Source of the DNA: Aphrocallistes beatrix
Taxonomy: Eukaryota > Porifera > Hexactinellida > Sceptrulophora > Aphrocallistidae
Assembly: GCA_963281255.1 (NCBI GenBank)
Contig: OY725499.1
Location: 806,001-870,000, forward strand
Length of the DNA stretch: 64,000 nt
Direction of reading: 5' to 3'
The number at the start of each line of letters is the position of its first letter. Positions within the stretch are counted from its first letter, which is position 1. Below the pieces are notes generated by a model, which searched no databases, had not been told where the DNA came from, and worked only from the letters and a program-made list of their open reading frames with translations. Of the stretch, positions 43,135-54,690 are shown one piece after another. The translations under genes and the position numbers were made by a program.

Positions 43135-44739
43135 TGTTATTCAATCTTTTGATTAGTTTCAACTTGAATCTACCCTCGTTCTTAGTGGCTATTTACGTAG
43201 ACTAACAAACTAGCTAGAATAATGTCTCATACTCAATTTGACACGTTTACTTAATTCACTGACAATTACCATTCAATTTCAAATATATATTCATAATATT
43301 TAACAGGGTAGTGGTGGTAGTTTAGTTTGGTCGGGGTATCTGCTGTCCACTTGATCTCATTCGGTAAAAGCATCGATGAAATACAATGATCGTTTTGTTT
43401 TCCATGATTCCATTTCAAACCACTTTTCACGTTGCTGTGTAACAAGTATAAATCTATTTTGTTTATTATCTCAATGCTACTTAGAGGAGTAGTTTGATAA
43501 CAATTATTTTTCAATTAAATTTAAAGGAGTAGTTTAATTATACTGAATTTGTTTGCTATAATCCATCCTCTAGATTTATTTGTATGCCCTTCTTGAATTA
43601 CATAATGTCAAATTTCACCATTTCTCATATTTTGATAACTCAAGTTTTAGAATGTATATTATACAGAATGACCCATAAATTCTGTTACGACCTTTTTTGG
43701 ATTTAAAATTTCTAAAACTTGAGTGATCTTGGTTATTATTCTTTAGAGAGTGTAATTCGAATATTTTTAATGGTTCTGAGATAATTCTACTCTAAGACCT
43801 GCTGGAACCTTTTGTCATGTGAGATTTGTTAATAAACAAAGTATCGTGGCACGTAACGGCACGTATTGAAAGTCATGAATCAGGGCCACTGCTTTTAAAT
43901 TGTTTTCCAAAATCTTCAAAATTTCGCTCACACATTTAATTCGAACACCTTAAATTTTTAGAAGTATGGAATGTTCGGATCAGTGCGCATATTGCAAAGC
44001 ATTTGGATCAGATTTTTGATGATATTTTTTGGGTGATTTTGCAGGATGTAGCTAATTTGCAGTCAAAAATGAATTACCTTTTTTAATCTCTGGAAACTAG
44101 TTTTGTGTTATTATAGGATCTTACACCACACCTAATATTTTTTAAAACTACCATATGATCCATTTTTATGGGTTATTAAACCTCGATGAAAGAATCAAAA
44201 CGTATCCATCGTAACCACTCATAGCCACACTCAATTGGTGATATTATACAATCAATATATTCTAAATATACGCTCATACTAATACTATGCAATACTTCTT
44301 GCATACTTCACAAGGCTCTCAACCTACTTTGGTTTCTAATTTCGCTTATTAAATTTGCAAATGAGTTATCTCCATATTTATCCCTCCAGCAAATCTCTGA
44401 CAAATGAGTATATAAAAGAAGGGGATTACTTGTCATAGAGTTCTTTAAGGGCTCTACCTCAAGTACTCTCTATTGTTTGAGTGTACGCCAGTTGTTCTGT
44501 CCAGAAAATTGAGGCAACTTCCGATCATCTTCCTGATTAAAAGTAAGATGATCGAAAGTGCTTCGGGAACACTATGGTATGAGGTCATTCGTTAGAGAGT
44601 GTTGTTATACCAGGTAGGATGTACTACTGTATGACGGGAATGAGAGTAGCAGATGTTCTCTTTGGTACTGGTATGGTGACATGTTCACCTTTTTGCTGCT
44701 CTGAATTGTTGCTCTGTAGATTCCCCCGAAAACCAACTT
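43135..44739. other. Shared 3' flank, half MITE, no further gene
   Basis: 43135-43545 matches the 3' flank of the broken paralogue. From 43668 (ATACAGAATGACCCATAAAT) to about 44100 lies a diverged left half of the TA-type MITE family of 14100. From 44100 to 44740 I see no gene. Confidence 0.55.
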
Positions 44740-45220
44740 GAATATTTCCGATGACCAAATTTGCTTTCATCAATCAATTTCCACCACGTGACCAGGGCCG
44801 CCGATAGGTTGTGGATTAGTTGAGAACAGCTTAGCGCATAGGTTGCGCAGAAAAATTCTTCCAGTGTGTAATCGTATGCTCCCCCTACCGAAATTCTTTT
44901 TCAGAAATGATGTAGTTTGCAAATTTTCGGACCAATAGTAAATAAACTCTACCAACTCAGTCAGGGGCAAGTTAGAACCTTCAAAGACTGACCCAATTCT
45001 AAGGGAAGCAATCTTTGCAAGTCTTTGCACGACACCTCCACCCTCTTCCTTCTGAAATTCCTCCAAAATCCTCGGGTCTAATGTGGGGCAATTATGCGGC
45101 ACATTTTACAGAGCATTCCCTCTGCGAGAATACCATTATTCTGTAGCCAATTAATAGAAGTCTCATTATCCAAAGTGATCGTTCGGAATAACTCTTTTAA
45201 GGTAATATCCCCAACAACTG
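44735..45220 (-). pseudogene. Merlin/ISXO2-like transposase relic
   Basis: On the minus strand a frame reads SLRIGSVFEGSNLPLTELVE, then IGGPGHVVEID. This is the hallmark of ISXO2/IS1016-type (Merlin) transposases before their first catalytic Asp. A four-base duplication then breaks the frame, and DESKFGHRKYS follows in another frame, giving the expected acidic and basic continuation. Upstream, around 45100-45200, a shifted frame reads NGILAEGMLCKMC, matching the N-terminal zinc-ribbon start. Two shifts are therefore visible, and everything after the first catalytic Asp region is lost. The element ends were not found. Confidence 0.75.
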
Positions 45221-45393
45221 GAAAAATATTTAAAAATAGTCAAAAGTGGTTTGAATGTTGAAACAATCGGATCAGCAATTGATTTAGTACTCAATTAATT
45301 ACTTATTACTTTGTAGATGCATATAAAGATTTTTGGATGTATTATATCTTATTCATTTACTGTAGTGGTGAACAGGCCTGGGGCCAATTACTT

Positions 45394-45583
45394 TGAAATA
45401 TACTGTATTTATGTAACGTAGTTAGTTAGATACTAGTTTATTGAAGTACCAAGTAAGCTAGAGAGAAATACAGTATTAGAAAACAACACACAATGTTTGC
45501 CTAATGCAAGAGTATATGTAGTAAACCTAAGGGTGAATCTACTGGGTGGTCCAGACTGTTAACCATGGATCTAAACCGTTACA
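45394..45583 (-). repeat. 3' LTR
   Basis: On the minus strand it begins TGTAACGGTTTAGATCC and ends ATATTTCA. It differs from the other LTR by about three substitutions and three small indels over 190 bases. The purine tract TAGAAGAGGAGGTG on the minus strand lies immediately before it, as expected of a polypurine tract. Confidence 0.9.
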
Positions 45584-45628
45584 TCACCTCCTCTTCTAAG
45601 AACCCCCGTCCGCTATTCGGAACCGAAT

Positions 45629-48600
45629 TTAGTATGTCGAGCTTATCGAGTCATCTGAAAAGTTATCAGGCCAGAGTTCTTCCTGTAGCCATGTTGGTGG
45701 TTGTCTCTCTCTAGTCGATCTTCTGAGGTGAGTCCCTGGGTTGCTACCAATGTCACTCGGGTCAGTACCGACGGGATCTTCCGTGTCTGTCTCATTTCCA
45801 CTGATCGTGTCTGACTCTGTGAGGTTAGCATCCTCCATCTCTGATTGACTTGCTAGGTTGTTCCCCTCGACCTGTATCTCGACACTAGGTCGTGGACAGT
45901 TTTTACACCTATTCAGGTGAACTACTCTTGCTCTTCCATTCCGGAATCTGAGTTTCACATTAGGTCCTTTTCTCGACAGGACGATATATGGCCCTTGAAA
46001 ACACGGGCTGAGGCTGCTCTTCCTGTTCTGATCCTTAAGGAACACCCAACTTCCCGGTTGGCAATCTGTATCCTTTTTGCCCTTGTCGTAGTCTGCTTTC
46101 ATTTTGACCCTTGCTTGGGTGAGGCTTTCATTGACTTCGTCGTTCAGCAGAACTTCCATGTTTTCAAGTTCTTCAACCCATTCCGATACTGAGTCGCAGG
46201 CCTGCACAACAACGGGTTCACTTGCACTCCTGAAAGGGGTCTTGGGTCTACTCCAAACATGATCTTGTATGGGGCAAAGCCCGTACTCGAGTTTGGTACT
46301 GCGTTCAAAACATAGCTCACCCTAGGGAGCAAGGTCGGCCAGTCCGTTATTTCTAAGTCGTGTTATGCGATTAAGCAGCGGATTGTCTGTTTGACCGATC
46401 TAATACCCCTTTCTGCTTGCCCATCCCCTTCTGGATGATATGCCGTGCTATGCTTCTTCAAAATGCCAAACTGATCGAGAAATGTTCGAACTTCACCCCC
46501 ATCTACGTTCGGCCCTTGGTCGCTTATCATTGAATCAGGAGGTCCGTGTCTGTATATCCAGCCGTGCCCCAACCCTTCAATAATTGAGTGAGACTCTTGA
46601 TCCAAGAGCGGAACCAACTCTACGTACTTAGAGAAAGTGTCTATGATCAACAGAAAGTAGCGATGGCCAGAATTCGCATAGGGCAGTGTGGCCACGTCGA
46701 AAGCGACTGCTTGTCTCGGTCTCGAAGACTGAACCGATGGGACCAGCTTTTCCCGTGGTTGGTTCTTCGGCTTATTGAGGGCGCACACCGTGCATTTTCT
46801 ACAAAACTCCTCCACATCCTTGTCCATTCTTCTCCAATAGAACCCTTTGCGAGTTTGCGAAGGCCTTCAACCATATGCATTTCATTCTGCTTTTTGAAAA
46901 GCCCATTCGTTATCTTTCCGCTTGTTGCGAGCTGATCTATTGCCGATACTATGCACGGATCGTTCCTTTGAGCTCCCAAAAGCTCATTCCTAATGGATTC
47001 GTTTGCGAGTTGAAAAATGTGACTCTCAAAATGCTTATCTTCGTCATTTACATCTGCGTCGATCGTCGATTCCACTCTTGACAGGTAGTCCGCGCTTGCG
47101 TTCTCTGCTCCTGTGATGTACTCTACTGAATAATTGATCGATTCCAACTCGAGGATCCACCTCGTAAATTTTCCCCGCGGATCTTTCTGTTTCCTCAGCC
47201 ACACAAGTGTGTTGTGATCTGTTAGGATTTTGACATTTGTAGCCGCTCTCAGATATTTCGTAAACTTCCTTGTTGCTGCTATCACCCCCCAACACTCGAG
47301 TTCACCCGCTGAGTACTTTCTCTGTGTTTCCGTTAGTCCCGATGAGAAGTAGGCAATAGGACGTATATTTCCTTCGTTATCCCTTTGTGATAGAATGCCT
47401 CCTACCGCGATGTTTGATGCGTCGGTTTGCAGTACGAAATCCTCGTGCCAATCTGGGTATGCTAGGATAACAGGGGATTTGGATAGCTTTGTTCTTAGTG
47501 TATCAAATGTGTGTTCCTCTCTTTCTCCCCACACCCATTCCCGAACATCCTGGGTAAGTGTATACAGCGGTTCTGCTATTTCAGCAAACTCTTTTATATA
47601 GTCTCGATAGAAATTGGCTAAGCCGAGAAACCTTTGTAGCTGTTTCTTGTTGACAGGCACCTGTGCTTGCTCAATCTTGCTTACTAGGCGCTCTGCAGGG
47701 CGGTGACCTGTTTCTGTGACTATATGGCCGAGAAACTCCCCACTTGGATACCCGAACGAACACTTCTCCCTCTTTAGTTGGATACCCGCTGATGACAGTG
47801 CTTCAAAGGTGAGCTGTAGGTCGGCTAAATGTTGCTTGAAATCCGTCGAGTGTATGCAAGTATCATCTACGAACGGGTCTGCCCTTTCAACGTGCTTCAA
47901 GGTTTCATCCATGAGGCGTTGATACGATGACTGGCTGTTAACCAGACCAAAGGGCATGCGGTTCATTTCATATAAGCCCCTCTGAGTGACAAAAGCCGTC
48001 TTGTATTTATCAGCCTCTTCTACACTTCAATTGACCAGTAGGCCGAGGCCCTGTCAATGAACGAGAAGAACTTGTGACCTGCCATGCGGTCCAGAATGTC
48101 TCGAGCCGTAGGCATAGGATAGGAATCCACTTTCGTCACCGCGTTTATCTGCCTATAGTCTACCACAAAGCACCTGCTCCCGTCTCTCTTTGTGACCAAC
48201 AGGACACGGCTGGCCCACGGCGAGTTAGATGGTCTGCAGATGCCGTTTTGAAGCATCTATTCAACTATATCGGCGATTTCTGCTTCGATTATCGGAGCCA
48301 CTGGGATAGGCCTCTGCTTGATTGGTAGGGCCGAGCCTGTATCTATCCTGTGCTTCAGTCCTCTAACTGTACTCGGACATTTTGGGTTCGAGGCGAACAC
48401 GTTGTTGAAGTTCCGGAGTAGTTTTAGGAGAGCTTCTTTTTCATCAGACGCTAGGTTAGGGTTAACAATATCCCTAGGGGTTGGCTGCTCCGAACATGTG
48501 GAGTTTTCGAGAATCGCAACTCTTGCCCTGGTAAGAGGTTCGCCTCCTTCAATCATTGCCTGTGAGTCCTTCCACGCTCTGCCCAATCGGATTTGCTGAT

Positions 48601-48823
48601 TGTGCCAGTCAAATTCTGTTGTATCGAACTTCTTTAACAAGTTTCTTCCTAGGATGCATGTCGTCTCTGTACTCTTGAGCACCTCAAAGCCATGCTTCAA
48701 CGTCTGGTCGTCCCCTAAGTCTAGAGTCAGTTCCAGTCTTCCTATAACCGTCACAGGTTGACTAGACAGTCCATAGATCCGTGTGTCTTCCTTACCATCA
48801 GGTCTTCCAAGCCCAGTTCGCAC
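45629..48823 (-). pseudogene. Ty3/gypsy pol: protease end, RT, RNase H, integrase, broken
   Basis: The frame from 48823 carries the protease tail and enters reverse transcriptase. It stops at a TAG (48257-48259) just before GICRPSNSPWASRV, in the same frame. A shift follows near 48005. RT continues with NRMPFGLVNS and the catalytic FVDDT (usually YVDD or FxDD). RNase H shows LQTDASNIAVGG and LTDHNTLVWL. A shift near 46845 leads into the integrase, where FCRKCTVC gives the CC half of the zinc finger while the HH half is absent, so there is also a local deletion. The core Asp in AFDVATLP, the second Asp in MISDQGPN and the Glu in GQAERGI are present. A stop at 46363-46365 and a shift near 46205 precede the C-terminal GPY/F module (FQGPYIVLSR). 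Confidence 0.9.
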
Positions 48824-49779
48824 ACTGTTTGGATGTCAATTACCGAGGGTCCCGCGCCGCTGTCGATGAGAGCCTTCACATGCATGCCATTCAACTTCAC
48901 TGGAATAAGTACTGATAGCTCTGTAGCAGAGTTGGGTCCTTCTGCGTTCAATACCTCTCGGCTACCTTTGCCTTTACCGGATGATGTACAATTCCGCAAG
49001 GTGTGGCCCCTTTGACCACAGCTTGGACAACGTTTTTCTGGACAGAACCTCCAGGGATGTTTCCCTCCACAGATGAAGCAGCCTCTTGTCTCCTGGTACT
49101 CGGATGGTCTGGGTTTCCTTTTCCATCCCTGCTTTCCCCTGGCGTACGCTACTCTATCTTGAGAGTCCGACTCTGAGTCATCCATGTTCGTAACTTCTTT
49201 CTCTTTTAGAGTCGCGAGATTTATACCCTGCACTGCACTTCTATTCCCAAGATTGAGCGCGATCCCTTTATCAGTGAGAATTTGTTTCACCTCTGCGATG
49301 AATTTGAATGCATCGGCATGCTCAAGGTCATCATTGAGAGCAATAGCTGTATCTTTTATTCGGTTTTGCACTTCTTTGGGGAGCTGAGTTGACACCAGTG
49401 AGCCTATAAACTTCAACGTAGTCCCTGCATGTGAGGCTTTTCGTTTGGCAAGGAAGTAATAGTCACCTATATCCTGCCCCGGTTGCCATTTGAGTTGGAT
49501 TAGGTCCTGCATAGCACTGAACGGGTCTATCGGGTTATCTATCACCCTGGAGAGCTCGTCTAGTGCAGCCTTCAGTATCTCCGCCCTTTTCATTACTACT
49601 TTAACGGTCTCTACGTCAGTTATCGATCTGTTAAGATAGTTGGGTAGGAGTTGGATGACCTTTTTCTCCGAGGCTTCGTCCACTCTGAGATGCCCAGTAC
49701 CGCTTTCAAAGAGAATACGCCAGTCCTCAATCCTATCCCCTGGCTGCAAGGCCGGTATCGATAACGGTGCCATCGCCAT
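48751..49779 (-). CDS. Ty3/gypsy gag with zinc knuckles and start of protease
   Basis: This open frame of 342 codons starts with an ATG only a few bases inside the 5' LTR, which leaves almost no leader or room for a normal primer-binding site. The N-terminal 180 residues are a helical capsid-type region. Two zinc knuckles follow: CFICGGKHPWRFC (CX2CX3HX4C) and CPSCGQRGHTLRNC (the standard CX2CX4HX4C). The protease active site ALIDSGAGPS comes next. The frame drifts out near 48800, where the pol frame takes over. The handover may be a mutation or a programmed shift; the overlap of about 70 bases does not decide. Confidence 0.85.
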   Translation of the reverse strand: MAMAPLSIPALQPGDRIEDWRILFESGTGHLRVDEASEKKVIQLLPNYLNRSITDVETVKVVMKRAEILKAALDELSRVIDNPIDPFSAMQDLIQLKWQPGQDIGDYYFLAKRKASHAGTTLKFIGSLVSTQLPKEVQNRIKDTAIALNDDLEHADAFKFIAEVKQILTDKGIALNLGNRSAVQGINLATLKEKEVTNMDDSESDSQDRVAYARGKQGWKRKPRPSEYQETRGCFICGGKHPWRFCPEKRCPSCGQRGHTLRNCTSSGKGKGSREVLNAEGPNSATELSVLIPVKLNGMHVKALIDSGAGPSVIDIQTVCELGLEDLMVRKTHGSMDCLVNL

Positions 49780-49784
49780 TCTGG

Positions 49785-49973
49785 TGAAAATATACTGTAT
49801 TTATGTAACCTAGTTAGTTAGATACTAGTTTATTGAAGTACCAAGTAAGCTAGAGAATGCAGTATAAGAAAACTAACACACAATGTTTGCCTAATGCAAG
49901 AGTATATGTAGTAAACCTAAGGGTGAATCTACTGGGTGGTCCAGACTGTTAACCATGGATCTAAACCGTTACA
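49785..49973 (-). repeat. 5' LTR
   Basis: This is the partner of 45394-45583, about 98% identical by substitutions. On the minus strand it runs TGTAACGG to ATTTTCA. Confidence 0.9.
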
Positions 49974-50033
49974 TTACTATTACAATTACATTATGTTTAT
50001 ATATAATGTATTATTATTACTATTACTATTACT

Positions 50034-51704
50034 CATAGCATTCTATACATAAGGCAATGGCAGAGTCACCCAAAAATTAGTACCATGGATTGTTTAGTAT
50101 ATTCAATCCTAAAACCGCTAAATTAATACGGTTATTATCAACTATATAATTATCGCAGATTTTGTGTTCATGGTTGATTAAATATTCATTTTGAAAATAT
50201 TATGTAACCACAATATTTATATTTACTTCACATACACACTAGTGTATTACACTTATGTATTGTTTTATTGTATATTATTTCTATTACTCATTTATACTAG
50301 TAATACCTCACTTGACAACACCAATTGCATGAATTAATATTTGGACGTGATGTCTTGTGTCGCGCCTGGCTTTACTTCCAATTACAAAGAAGTAGAACAC
50401 TTCATGAAATTTTCAATTTTCCAAAGATGGTGCTTTTCGTGAAAATGGTATCGAGCCATTCCAAGACCTGTGAAGACTACCAAAATAACAAGATTCTAAG
50501 GGTGATTGATTTCTTAAGACTTAAGTAATGTAATTATTCTAGAATCATGCATCTACTCAAGTTTGGTAGAAACAATTGACTGAATTTAAAAGACTACGAA
50601 AAAGTGTTTACCTTCCGGAGTTCCCCCAATTTAGTGAATGCAATCTCGTTAGTCCAAAAACATGTGCATAAGAACCTTATTTAATTTGGATAAATGCAAT
50701 TTATTTAAACGTGACCCAAATTAACATCGAAAGCCTGCTGGCTATTAGCTTGGAAAGGCAAAATGTAAATTTGGCCCCCTTAAGGTTTTCCATGAGTCAA
50801 CTTCAGTCAGATAGTTAGCTTATAACATGGAAAAGAACATTGTAAGAACTAAACTGTTGAGTTGAAATTCATCAATGATGTTTGGAAAATGTTCAATTGA
50901 ATTGGGTAGGGAAGAATAGTCATTTTAACGACGATGTATCTACACACTTAGCAGAAATTTTAAAACTTTTATTCTGGCTCTTTCCGTACCAAAATTATTT
51001 ATTTGGCATGTGCTACTAAGGAACTAGAACATTATACACTTTGGAGGCATTTTGCACATGCAGTACGTCACGGTGAGACATTCTACCAAGTTTTTTTTCA
51101 CTGTATTCAACTGTTCATTATCTAATAAAGTTAAGACCTCTATATAATGCACTACCGTAGTATTGAAACATGATAATAGTGACTTGCTAAATTCAAGAAC
51201 TAATTTAATTATATTGATATAATTATTTGTTTATTTAGTCAACTTCATCAGGCTGTAGAAGTCCGGAATATGTGACTATATCCTATTAGAAGGCCAGAGT
51301 GTGTGATTGTTCCTTGTTACACGTAGAAGTATATTGTTCCCTTATGACGTCTCGGGTCAAGTCTGTCTCACAAGCTAAGTCAAGTCTATCCTCACAAGCT
51401 AAGTCAAGTCTATCTCTCAAGTCCGTCTCATTAGTACTTCTCTAAGTCCAATGTTTATTTTGTATTTATGAGCTTATTATTTATATTATGTCATGTTTGT
51501 TTTGTCCAGAATAAAAATAATTACAAAGATCAAATATGTCTTGGCTCTTTGTCAATAAATGGCTATATTTGTGAGTGGGGTCACTTAAAATGCTTAATTA
51601 ATCATATATAACGTATAAAGGATGAATGTCAATTTGAATATACTAAGCAATCCCTGGTCCAAAATAAATAGTGACTGCCATTGCCTTATCTATAGAATGC
51701 TATG
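50034..51704. mobile_element. P-like non-autonomous element with 7-bp TSD
   Basis: CATAGCATTCTATACATAAG at the left is mirrored by CTTATCTATAGAATGCTATG at the right, and the inverted similarity continues about 60 bases (GGCAATGGCAG). The 7-bp duplication TATTACT is perfect (50027-50033 and 51705-51711). The interior of 1.5 kb has no recognisable transposase. A solitary left end of the family lies at 27033. Confidence 0.8.
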
Positions 51705-51837
51705 TATTACTATTACTTATTACTATTACAATTACAAATTTCTTGACAATTACTAAGACTTTGCTATGATTTAGAATGTCTGAAGTTTATTATTTAATTG
51801 ATTATCCCATACAAACAAAGTATAATATTATCTAACC

Positions 51838-52127
51838 CAGGGCTGTCCAACTATATTTACTTCGGGCCGCAACTGCTTCATACCATTTAGTGGCGGGCCG
51901 CAATACAGGGGCGTGCACTCGGGATGGGTATGGATAGAGGCATTTTGGCATATAACGAATGATAAAATATGGCAATCATGGCGTGAATAATACTTGTGGA
52001 AGAAACGAGATGCATGATATGGAAAAATTTGGAGAATTTGTCTAAAAGTGAGTAAAAAGGGGGAGATTGAAACAGGCAACGCGGGCCGCACAAAGCAAGG
52101 CCGCGGGCCGCCTGTTGGACAGCGCTG
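51838..52127. mobile_element. hAT-like MITE, perfect 8-bp TSD
   Basis: CAGGGCTGTCCAACTATATT faces CCTGTTGGACAGCGCTG. The 8-bp duplication ATCTAACC is perfect (51830-51837 and 52128-52135). GGGCCGC repeats occur near both ends. Ends of this type are widespread among animal hAT elements. The minus-strand frames inside are not genes. Confidence 0.85.
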
Positions 52128-53056
52128 ATCTAACCTAAGCAAATAACTAATTTCACTAAATTTATCATAGGTGTGAATTGCATTTGATCATGATTAACTT
52201 TTTTTAACAACTACCTATTTCTTCACGGCAAATGAGAAAAGCCAGTCTGAAGTTATAGAAATGTAATAGATAATTCCTATTACAATAGGTTCTATTACTA
52301 TACTATTACATCCTATTTTGAAAACACTATTACTATTACTTCTAAAATGTAATCGGTACTATTACTATTACATATTACTATTACCCCAGGCCTGGTGGTG
52401 AAATATATATTTAAATGGAATTTTTCTAGAATTGTACCTTATCATTTTACTTCTAGAAACATTACAACTACACAAGGAAACAACATATACTTTAGAAATG
52501 TAGATATTTACGTGAATTCGTTTACATAATATAGCATTCCTTAGTTAGACATATCATTTGATAATGGAAAGCTGCACATGTGAGAATTTGAAATATGAAT
52601 TTTTGGACTGCTATTCGAAGATATCTAGTATCCACAATTTATATATTCGGCACACCAATAATTAACTGAACTTTATTTTAATCTAGGATAGCAACAGCAT
52701 ATAGGTTAGGCCGGGTCAGGAAATGTAGAAATGATCGGATCAACTTCTACCTGAGGGAAGAGTTGCCTTTACACCTTTGAGGATTGTAAGAAATTTAGAT
52801 CTGAAAAAAATTGATTTGACCCTTACGGTTTTATAGTTTTGATGTGTCACTGCCACACAATTGACTTTAAATTGTCAAAATCCTTTGACTTACCCTCTTT
52901 AAATATATTAATTGCTAATAGTAATTCGCCAATTTGCCGAATGGTATATAAAGCTAATCTCTATCTCTTAGGATACTAAAGTTATATAGATATTTTTTCC
53001 CAGTTTCTATCATACCCTTATTATATCACCTCCCCTTTCTTCCCCAAAATTTAATA

Positions 53057-54067
53057 CAGTGGAGTCTCCGAATAACGGACAAGTTGGAGACATGGCTTCT
53101 GTCCGTTGTAGAGAATTGTCCGCTTCTCGGAGACTGGTCCATCTTTTTATCAAAACAGCCAATATGCATCATTTTGAATGCAGTTTACTTATATTAAAGT
53201 TGAATAGTTACGGGAGAAGAGTCACAAGTTTTATTGTACTGTGATAAGAATGAATATATTGAGTGATGAGTAATGCATATTGTCATAGATTTATACTCAT
53301 TGTGCAGATAAGATAAAACTACTAGTACTACATACAAGTATATCGGTGTCATTTATGGTAACTTTGTTTACTACCTTGAATACCTTTATTAAATGCTCAG
53401 TCAAAAATTGACCAGTCTAGATAATGATCCTCAAGTTTTAGAGATCAATTCATATGTACGTGATTACCATGCTTACATGGACACTTGGAATCCAGCACTA
53501 GGTCAAGAACTTATATTGAAGCCAGAGCCAAGTAACTACAAAGACAAACATGCAGTTGCAGTTCTGAAAGATGATGTGATTGTAGGACACGTACCCTATA
53601 ATCTAGAACCACACCTTCCTCAATTTTTGAGAAGAGAAGTAAATAAAGCATTTGCTGAGGTTACGGGAGAGAAAGAAAACAGAGGAGCAGGTTACGGACT
53701 AGAAATCCCATTAGTGTACCGCCTTTATGGACTCAAAGTTTACATTGACAAGATGAAAGAATTGTTGAAAGACTTGAGAGAGACAGTGGACTTGTACGTA
53801 TAGCTACTCATATTATTATGTAAATTTTGTGATATCCATGAAAATTATTGGGTGCAGTTTCTGGTTGTCCATTCTTGGGGGATAATTTTACATTAAGACA
53901 CGCCATTCGGGACCAGTTCCCTGTCCATTGTTCGGAATTCGGAGTTGTTCGCTTCTCGGAGACTGCTTAAGTATTACATGCTTGGCAAATTCAATCCATG
54001 CCACGAGGTTTGTCTGTTGTAGGGGGTTGTCCACTTCTCGGAGTGTCCGTTTTGGGAGACTCCACTG
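53057..54067. mobile_element. Pogo/Tigger-like element carrying a HIRAN ORF
   Basis: CAGTGGAGTCTCCGAATAAC at the left faces a right end that reads CAGTGGAGTCTCCCAAAACG on the other strand. TA lies on both sides (53055-53056 and 54068-54069). CTTCTCGGAGACTG motifs recur near both ends. It has no transposase and encodes only the HIRAN-type protein at 53393. Confidence 0.8.
53393..53803 (+). CDS. HIRAN-like domain protein inside a pogo-like element
   Basis: This is an intact ORF of 136 codons with its own ATG. Residues about 19-115 match the HIRAN pattern as found in many short invertebrate proteins: INSYVRDYHAYMDTWNP, then KDKHAVAVLKDD, VGHVPYNL and AGYGLEIPLVYRL. HIRAN domains bind DNA ends in HLTF/Rad5 helicases; what stand-alone versions do is less clear. 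A short charged tail follows (KMKELLKDLRETVDLYV), likely a helix. The ORF is the sole gene between the element's TIRs, so it is either captured cargo or an accessory protein. The absence of stops in an otherwise decayed neighbourhood suggests recent insertion or selection. No intron or promoter is evident. Confidence 0.8.
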   Translation: MLSQKLTSLDNDPQVLEINSYVRDYHAYMDTWNPALGQELILKPEPSNYKDKHAVAVLKDDVIVGHVPYNLEPHLPQFLRREVNKAFAEVTGEKENRGAGYGLEIPLVYRLYGLKVYIDKMKELLKDLRETVDLYV

Positions 54068-54296
54068 TAATGCATAATATCACTAGCCTTATTGTCAAAT
54101 GTAGTTGAAATCGGTGTTAAAATCTAATTAATCAATATTATATTGTAATGAAGATATCTGATACACATTCCATATACCATGCACTTAACTTAGTTACCAT
54201 TTATCTAATATGGAACTTTTGGTAAAGTATTCTTAAATACTCTTATCAGTCAATCCTATAAAGTAATTATATTCCTATCATTTAATAATTTCGAAT

Positions 54297-54690
54297 ATGG
54301 CAGAATACACGTGTAGTAAAATATTTCATCCTGTGTTTGGTTATCCTGGACCCATTCCAGAAAATCAACTCCCAACAAAACTAGATCTGTACAACAATTA
54401 CAGAATGCTTAGAAATGAAAATTCGAAATCCACTAGAGACGATATAGCGAAAAAACTTACAGAAGTAATAGTGCGTATCTATGAAAAGTCTTCCATTTCC
54501 AACAATATCTGAGATCAAAATAAAACAATACATCAATTCTTGTGTTATTGAGAGAGCTAAATACCATGCCATGGAAAACATATCCAAAACGAGCAACAAA
54601 CTGACCGTATCCAGGATATTATTTCCGAATTCAATGTTCTGTTCGATATCTCCAGTTGCAAATTCCCGATTGAGAAGGTAAATGTTTTTG
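54297..54690 (+). pseudogene. Transposon-associated ORF relic, unclassified
   Basis: The ATG at 54297 opens 71 codons (MAEYTCSKIFHPVFGYPGPI, then LPTKLDLYNNYRMLRNE). After a shift near 54485 the frame continues as PTISEIKIKQYINSCVIERA. A third frame near 54610 reads DIISEFNVLFDISSCKF. This resembles an N-terminal region I have seen in unclassified transposon-related proteins of invertebrates, with LPT, then an IP motif, then LFDI. I cannot name the family. It lies inside the 240-bp-TIR element and may be the remains of that element's own gene. Confidence 0.5.

Larger units (their letters stand above)
45394..49973 (-). mobile_element. Ty3/gypsy LTR retrotransposon, decayed
   Basis: The element lies on the minus strand between two LTRs. 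Order: 5' LTR (49785-49973), gag with zinc knuckles and protease (49779-48751), reverse transcriptase, RNase H, integrase (48823-45629), polypurine tract, 3' LTR. The pol order RT-RNase H-integrase defines Ty3/gypsy. The flanks show TTACT at 45388-45392 and 49974-49978, a likely 5-bp duplication with one extra base at the left LTR edge. No envelope gene is present. The coding part carries at least two in-frame stops and four frameshifts. Confidence 0.9.

Noticed and set aside
48318-49387. Plus-strand frames opposite gag and pol
   Set aside because: Shadow frames of the minus-strand Ty3/gypsy genes; their composition is that of antisense reading.
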